This document shows positions 58,650 through 64,000 of a stretch of 64,000 nucleotides of DNA, in pieces; within the stretch, counting starts at the first letter, position 1, and each line of letters begins with the position of its first letter. The position numbers and the translations under genes were made by a program. Where the stretch lies: positions 62,001-126,000 of the forward strand of contig JAPDOI010001075.1 of the NCBI GenBank assembly GCA_029168955.1, written 5' to 3'. This DNA comes from Aplectana chamaeleonis. Its lineage: Eukaryota; Nematoda; Chromadorea; Rhabditida; Cosmocercidae. A model generated the notes under the pieces. It was not told the DNA's origin and did not search any database. It saw only the letters and a list, made by a program, of their open reading frames with translations.

Positions 58650-58686
58650 ATGCATAACACATGCTGATTTGATAGATACGTAATTT

Positions 58687-59055
58687 TTGGCTGGCGAAGG
58701 GAGCTCATTCTGCAGTCGAGAAGCGAAATTCATGAAGATGAATCAGCTGACTCTACACGGCTCTTCAACTGCGCCATCCTTCTCGCCTTTTTCCGGAGTC
58801 ATTGTTGCGTTGATTAGCAATTTGTGTCAAGGTCCTGTGCGCTGGAAACTCTGCAGCTATCGATTTCGTGAACACAACGTTATGGATAGAAATCCGCTGC
58901 ACAAAAAGTGGCAGCTATCGTATCGCCATTTTGAACCGATCAAATCTTTCAAGGTCCTCACTAAGATAAACTGTGTCTCATGCTCCATCACTGACCAAAA
59001 TAAAGAACAGTTGCGACAAGGGGCCGAATTCATCAACGATAAAACCATAGTTTAA
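58687..59055 (+). other. 122-codon ORF, unrecognised
   Basis: The translation begins MAGEGSSFCSREAKFMKMNQ and has no motif I know. Its 3' end runs into an inverted repeat (59019-59162), which argues against a conserved gene. Kept only as the longest non-repeat ORF in this interval. Confidence 0.15.
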
Positions 59056-59162
59056 AAGTGACCTCAGTGGCGAGAGAGTGCTATAGATCATTGAAGTGTG
59101 GAAAGAGTGCGGAGTGAAATATATCCAAAAACCGAGGTTTTATTGTTGATGAATCCGGCCCC
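59019..59162. repeat. Inverted repeat, about 30-bp arms
   Basis: GGGGCCGAATTCATCAACGA then TAAAACC is inverted at 59135-59162 (GGTTTTATTGTTGATGAATC then CGGCCCC). The same GGCCGGATTCATCAACGA is also found near 56917, so it is a dispersed TIR-like end. Confidence 0.7.
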
Positions 59163-59574
59163 AGAATGGTATTGTGGTAAGCGGAAGTGAGTGTCATAAT
59201 GAGCAGGACGCCGCGACAACAGGGAAATGAGCGGCGATCACTCAGCTGTGCCGAAGGACTATCCTTGATTAAAGACAAGGCAGGTGAACTCGCCGAAGAC
59301 ACTGGTGGCGCAAACAGTTGTGAAACGAGAGAGGCCAGCCTCGAGTTACACTAGATAATTGGAGCACGAAACTAATTCACAGCTGGCTCAGATTAAAGTA
59401 ACAACATCGAAACATGCAGGATCTGGAAGATGAGAAAACACCTCCTAGAGTTGGCCGGTGATGGGACTTCGAAATAGGAATCACGAAAAGAGGTAAAAAA
59501 TGCATAGCAAAACATTTGCTGAGGACTTGTGACCAGGTGTCCCTCGAGTTCCTTTGGGTGCATATTTGCCATAC
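59163..59574. other. No feature recognised
   Basis: About 410 bp without a supported gene or repeat, up to the target duplication of hAT-like element 3. Confidence 0.5.
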
Positions 59575-59599
59575 GTGGATAGTAGAGTGTTGGAACGAA

Positions 59600-59790
59600 T
59601 AATTTTTCTTGAATATTCGAATAAACGAATATTTCGAATAATCCACTTCTTTGATTATTCGAATAAGTGAATATTCCACTTCTTTGAATATTCGATTATT
59701 CGAATAACCCGAATAATCCACTTCTTCGAATATTCGAATTATTCGAATATTTTTCGAATATGTATATTCGAATTAACGAATATTCAGGCA
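59600..59790. repeat. Left subterminal GAATATTCG repeats
   Basis: GAATATTCGAATAA and CCACTTCTTTGAATATTCG alternate several times. The set recurs at 62585-62750. Clustered subterminal motifs of this kind are often transposase binding sites. Confidence 0.8.
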
Positions 59791-60610
59791 ACACGCTATT
59801 GCGTACTATCCTACTCAATCCAGCATTCAAACCCGTAGAAGACGTCGTTTTTTCGTTACAGAATTCTTGATGACGAGGGTGGGTGATCGATTTTGCCATA
59901 TCTCGTATCGACCCGTCGGTGTAGAAGTCAACAGAATCAAATACCCTCTATTGACCGAAAATCTCCGGTTCTTCTCGATGAATTTTTCAAAGGAACGATT
60001 TTCCTGTGGACAAGTCATGAGTTGTCCAGGGCTGAGATCAGCCTTCCCGATCTCATCGCTGTTAATCAATAACCGCTTAGCTAAGCGAACAAGAACTCGA
60101 TAGTTCAGTTCACAGTATCTTATCAATTTTTGAAGAGATACTGTGAACCATCTTTTTTTGCGGCTTGGAAGAAATCGCAGAAGTGAGCTTGGAATGAGGT
60201 CGACTTGCGTACCAACTTCAAAGCATTCTCCACATATCTGAAGCCTAACCTGAGCGCTGATGGAAGTAATCTACTGTCAGCATTTTCGGAGCACCGCATA
60301 TATTAACGCTTTAGTTGAGTTTGAGAAATTCGGACATCGCACGCAGCTTTGTGCTGCTAATCGTCTTACAAGTGTGTTTCATGCAGACTCCACTCGAAAT
60401 TTCGAGTTTGCTAAGTGTACTCAAAATAGAAACAAAATGACTATAGAAGCCTGTGTACTCTTGACCTCGGACGCGATGAGGTTTTTTATCCATCAAACCA
60501 GCTGGCGGCTATCAATTTGCCCGAGTATGTGCTCTGTAAATCGGTTGCTGGAGCAACCTACTGTCCATATCTGAGCAAAATCCGGTTCGCGCCAGCGGAC
60601 AACCGCTTCT

Positions 60611-60870
60611 GCAGCACGCATCGCGAAGATAGTGTGCGGGACCTAGGTGGGAGTGCGCCGGACGCCATAGAAAGCGTGCAGGACCCAAGTGAGAGTGCAC
60701 CGGACACTGTAAAAACTGTGCGGGACCCAAGTGGGGTCGCGCGGGACGCCGTTGAAAGTGTGCGGGACCCACGTGGCCCGAGCGCCGTATGAAATATGCG
60801 GGACTCAAGTCGAAGTGCGCAGAACGCCGTTGAAAGTGTGTGGGACCGAAGTGGGTGAGCGCAGGACTCC
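60611..60870 (+). repeat. Degenerate 42-bp array, same family as the satellite
   Basis: The core GGACGCCRTNGAAAG starts at 60660, 60702, 60744, 60780, 60822 and 60864; four of five gaps are exactly 42 bp and one is 36. The unit reads GTGCGGGACCCAAGTGGGAG then TGCGCCGGACGCC then ATAGAAAGC. Minus-strand arrays 1 and 2 read GTGCAGGACCCCAGTAGGGG then TGTGCAGGACATC then ATGGAACGT. Order, spacing and both GGAC cores agree. Translated in the matching phase both give VQDP/VRDP heptads (VQDPSES here, VQDPSRG there). It lies inside hAT-like element 3 and runs opposite in strand to the large arrays. Confidence 0.82.
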
Positions 60871-62584
60871 AAAATCATTTTGTGCGTTCGTAAAAGAGCG
60901 TGTGACTCCTCTTTCCTCACGTCCTCTCCACCTTAGCCACTCATTTCAACTGCTTAGCTGTTTGTATGCTCTAACTTATCTAATTCGGGTTTATATACGA
61001 TGGGAATGAGAGTTAATCAAAATCTGCATCCAGGAAACACAAACATCATTCTGGGGTGCGTTCCAAGAATGTTCCCACGACGCTTTGGGAGGAAAAATAG
61101 CCTTTTCATGAAAAATTTGCTTTCTTTGACTACGAATTATAACTGTAAATTGCCTCCACGCGGCAGCGGCTACGTTTCCATGGACGTGTTTCGTCACGGG
61201 AACGTTCTTGAAACGCACCCATGCTTCATTAGGCAATAGAAGTAGCAGTAGCAGAGTGTCGGTTGGTCATGGGGGCGCTTACTAAATCTCAAACAGCGGT
61301 TGTCTTTATCATGACAGAAATGAATATAAAGTAACTACCACTTCAGGACCTCATAAAACTAAAAAGGGCTGGTGTGTCACTGCACAAGAAAGGAGGTTAA
61401 CAGGGTTAGCAAGGTTTGGAATGCTTTGTAATTTCTTTGAGTGTTGTCGCCGAAACCAGCTTATGGGCCTGCTCAGCCGGACACCACCAGCAGCCGCTGT
61501 ACTTTCCAAGGGGAAACGATTCTAGGAAAGAGAAACAGGCGTGAGAACTTCTGTACGCAATCTCACATAGTGCTATCGGATTTCGGTTTATTTGCCTCAA
61601 ACTCAAGATGCCGGCGCAGCCGGGCCCCAGCGGCAGATACTGTACAGTAGTGTGCATACTTGCTATAACGATATATTTATGAGATGCTGAAGAATTTCTA
61701 GAAACTACGATTCATTACTCTAAGATGTTTGAAATGTAAAATCGGTGCAATATGGTTTGCGATCTTGTCGAATACTCAAAACATTTTCGTTTACTTGATT
61801 TCAACTTTAGAAACAACTTTCTGCTTGTCGCCGTAACTAACCACGGTATAGTTGTTTGTATGTTGAAAATAATTTGAGGCACACCAACTTGCCAACAACA
61901 ATTTCCCATACAGTAAGAACAACTGTATAACAAGCTACTGAGATACTGGGGGTGATGGCCTGCGGACCTTTATCAGCTGGCCGCGATCTTCGCCGCGGTC
62001 AGCAGTGATGGACCGCCTACACCACGGACCGCGGCCAAAACCACCCCCCCCCCACCGTGGGGATGCCCACCATCCCCCCAGCGGTCAAAAATATGCTGGC
62101 CTCCAAAGAGTGACTCGAAGTCACCCTCCAGGGCCGGCATGAGAATGCCGAATGAGGACTCGAGCAAGATGAGGCACCTTTTATACCGGCCGTGCACGTG
62201 ATAAGCACATTACGACGTGATCACCATCAATTGATAAAGCAACCGACCTATTTCAAGATAGTTACCCGATTCTCGAGCCTTATGCTGATATCTAGTTGTT
62301 GATACCGTATCGCTGAATTTGGCTGAATCGAAGCTTGTTTCCACCGTATAGCATCCCTAATCAGCTGGAGAAACTGAGCTTCGACTTGTTTTCCCAGTGA
62401 TTGAGCGCAAAGTAGGGCTACAGTTGTTTCGAAGTCAATTCATAGTTGGTGGTCTGCGACATAAGTCATTTCTTAGTTGAAATAAAGTGGTTCAAGCTAA
62501 ATTAGTTGAATTAAAGTTGATTTTGCTGGTTATTGCTGAGAATCAAGTTAGTTAAAAAGTTCTGAGTATTCAAAGTATTCTTGC
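60871..62584. other. Interior of hAT-like element 3, no gene read
   Basis: About 1.7 kb with ORFs under 95 codons, none resembling a transposase. A GC-rich CGCGGTC/GACCGCGG patch lies at 61990-62100. Any transposase has decayed or is absent. Confidence 0.5.
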
Positions 62585-62750
62585 TGAATATTCGAATATT
62601 CGAATATACCGAATATTTCACTTCTTTGAGTATTCGATTATTCGAATAAACGAATATTCCACTTCTTTTAATATTTGAGTATTCGAATAACCCGAATAAT
62701 CCACTTCTTTGAATATTCGAATATTATTCGAATAAACGAATATTCGGGCA
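62585..62750. repeat. Right subterminal GAATATTCG repeats
   Basis: Mirror-end counterpart of 59600-59790 with CCACTTCTTTGAATATTCG and ATTCGAATAACCCGAATAATC motifs. Confidence 0.8.
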
Positions 62751-62984
62751 ACACTCTAGTGGATAGTCCTAGCGATTCTGGGCATCACAAAAGTGCACGA
62801 GTTTCAGCGTGGATTTTCGATGAACTTCCTTCCTCCAATTTCCTGGAACGGTTCAAAGGCATCATTCGCAAAAACAGTCGCACCTGATTTTTCGGCAGAA
62901 CATCAACCCTATGAGATAAAGAAGAAGTAGCCTCTTGAAGACCCCGGTCAGACTTGGTGGATGGACCGAGTCCCACCCGTTTGA

Positions 62985-63904
62985 TACGCACCGAACTTAT
63001 GTAGATTGAGTACCAATGGGGTTCAAGTTTATTCTGCTGATTTTACGGATATGTTCACTAACCTTCCGCACAGTTTTATTCTGTATAACATGAAAGAATT
63101 TTAAAAAATTTGCTTCAAAAATGCTAATAAAAAATGGATAGTAACTAATGGATACAGAGTATTTTATCGAGATTCTGAGCTAGATAAAGGCGGTTACAGA
63201 TATTATACCATCACAGACTTGATATATCACGTTGACTATCTTTTACGCAACAGTTACTGTCGTTTCGGAGAACTTGTGCTCCAACAGATGAAAGGAGTTC
63301 CTCAGGGTGGTAACTTCAGCCCATTGTTAGCTGATATAACAGTTTACATGTTGGAGTATAGGTACTCTATTAGCGCGAAAATTGAAAATAACGTACTTTT
63401 CAAACCTTTTAGATATATGGATGACTTGCTTATAATCCATAATAAAGATGAAACATTTGTGGACAGTCAAATTTCACTAATATACAAGAATGTATTGGAG
63501 CTCAAAAAGACGCACAATAATCCCTATAAAAGCAGTTACTTAGACATTAGTATAGAAATAATTAATAATAGAACACACACAAAATTGTATAATAAGACAG
63601 ATGATTTTAATTTCAGAGTTAAAAGATTTCCTCATGCTCATTCTGACATCTCTATAAAAGTCAAAGCATCCACAATTTACACGGAGACCTTGAGATTAGC
63701 TAATATCTGTTCAAATTTAGATTCCTTCACAGAAAAACTCACAGAAATGAAAACAGTTTTAATTGGAAACCAATATACATCTGAATTCGTAGAAGTAAAT
63801 TTAATAAAATGCATACATAAACAAAAAATGATAGCATATAAGTTCAACCTAAGAGATGATAAGAAAAGTATAACACAATTGGTAAAAAGCATAACATGCT
63901 AAGT
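62985..63904 (+). pseudogene. Reverse transcriptase fragment, Penelope-like/RVT type
   Basis: One frame from a TGA at about 62982 reads through VYSADFTDMFTNLPH (palm motif A, catalytic D at 63039-63041), a TAA at 63102-63104, then QQMKGVPQGGNFSPLLADI (motif B) and FRYMDDLLIIH (motif C, YMDD at 63414-63425). It continues SYLDISIEI and then FNFRVKRFPHAHSDI and LRLANIC, and stops at 63904. The region after the catalytic core resembles the Y-K...FPH..S.I and LRxAxxC pattern of Penelope-like and related animal retroelement RTs. The single stop and absent N-terminus indicate a 5'-truncated, inactive copy. No endonuclease or second ORF follows in the window. Confidence 0.75.
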
Positions 63905-64000
63905 TTTCACTGTTGATAGGTCGGTGTTCGATACTGTCAAATAAGGACTGTGATCATATGGACTTCATTCTGATATTGATAGTATACTATAGCTTCTTGC

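Larger units (their letters stand above)
59583..62758. mobile_element. hAT-like element 3, 8-bp TSD GTGGATAG
   Basis: TAGAGTGTTGGAACGAATAA at the left is inverted at the right as ATTCGGGCAACACTCTA. GTGGATAG is duplicated exactly at 59575-59582 and 62759-62766. Both ends carry about 180 bp of GAATATTCG and CCACTTCTTTGAATATTCG subterminal repeats (59600-59790, 62585-62750). About 3.2 kb, long enough for a gene, but no hAT transposase is readable. It contains the 42-bp array at 60611-60870. Confidence 0.87.

Overview
This is eukaryotic, gene-poor, repeat-dominated DNA. The mariner-type transposase remnants, the many short terminal-inverted-repeat (TIR) elements and the long satellite suggest an animal, most probably a nematode. 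That placement is inference: no host gene was recognised that could fix it. I found no convincing intact protein-coding host gene in 64 kb. What resembles genes is satellite reading frames, broken transposase pieces, one broken reverse transcriptase and one possible small duplicated exon.

Layout. 1-23748 is one satellite array of 21-bp monomers, mostly paired into a 42-bp dimer, with higher-order duplications of 29 and 75 monomers. 23749-24183 is a unique flank. 24184-26576 is a hAT-like element with an 8-bp target duplication. It carries an old degenerate 42-bp array and a nested mariner that itself holds a TTAA-flanked element. 27395-28942 holds small foldback and TA-flanked elements. 29282-33704 is a 4.4-kb imperfect inverted repeat with several nested insertions. 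34140-42001 is a run of short elements ending in AGGCAG or AGGCAC and flanked by TTAA, some abutting head to tail, plus several palindromes. 42939-52682 is bounded by matching mariner TIRs and TA and splits a palindromic element. It contains a second 4.7-kb satellite array (44902-49617), the same 3' flank as array 1, a GGAGGC microsatellite, an inverted mariner pair and a second hAT-like element. 52683-59582 is further mobile-element debris. 59583-62758 is a third hAT-like element (TSD GTGGATAG) that contains another degenerate 42-bp array. 62985-63904 is a broken reverse transcriptase.

Main result. The large arrays are not an isolated satellite. The same 42-bp module (core GGACRYCRTGGAAMGT on the relevant strand) recurs in at least three older arrays at 24.4-24.8, 30.67-30.83 and 60.61-60.87 kb, each still showing 42-bp spacing. 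Two of these lie inside hAT-like elements. Both large arrays end in the same terminal monomers and run into the same flank. Together this suggests a transposon-associated 42-bp module that was dispersed and later amplified into satellite at some sites. I worked by eye, so identities and element boundaries are approximate.
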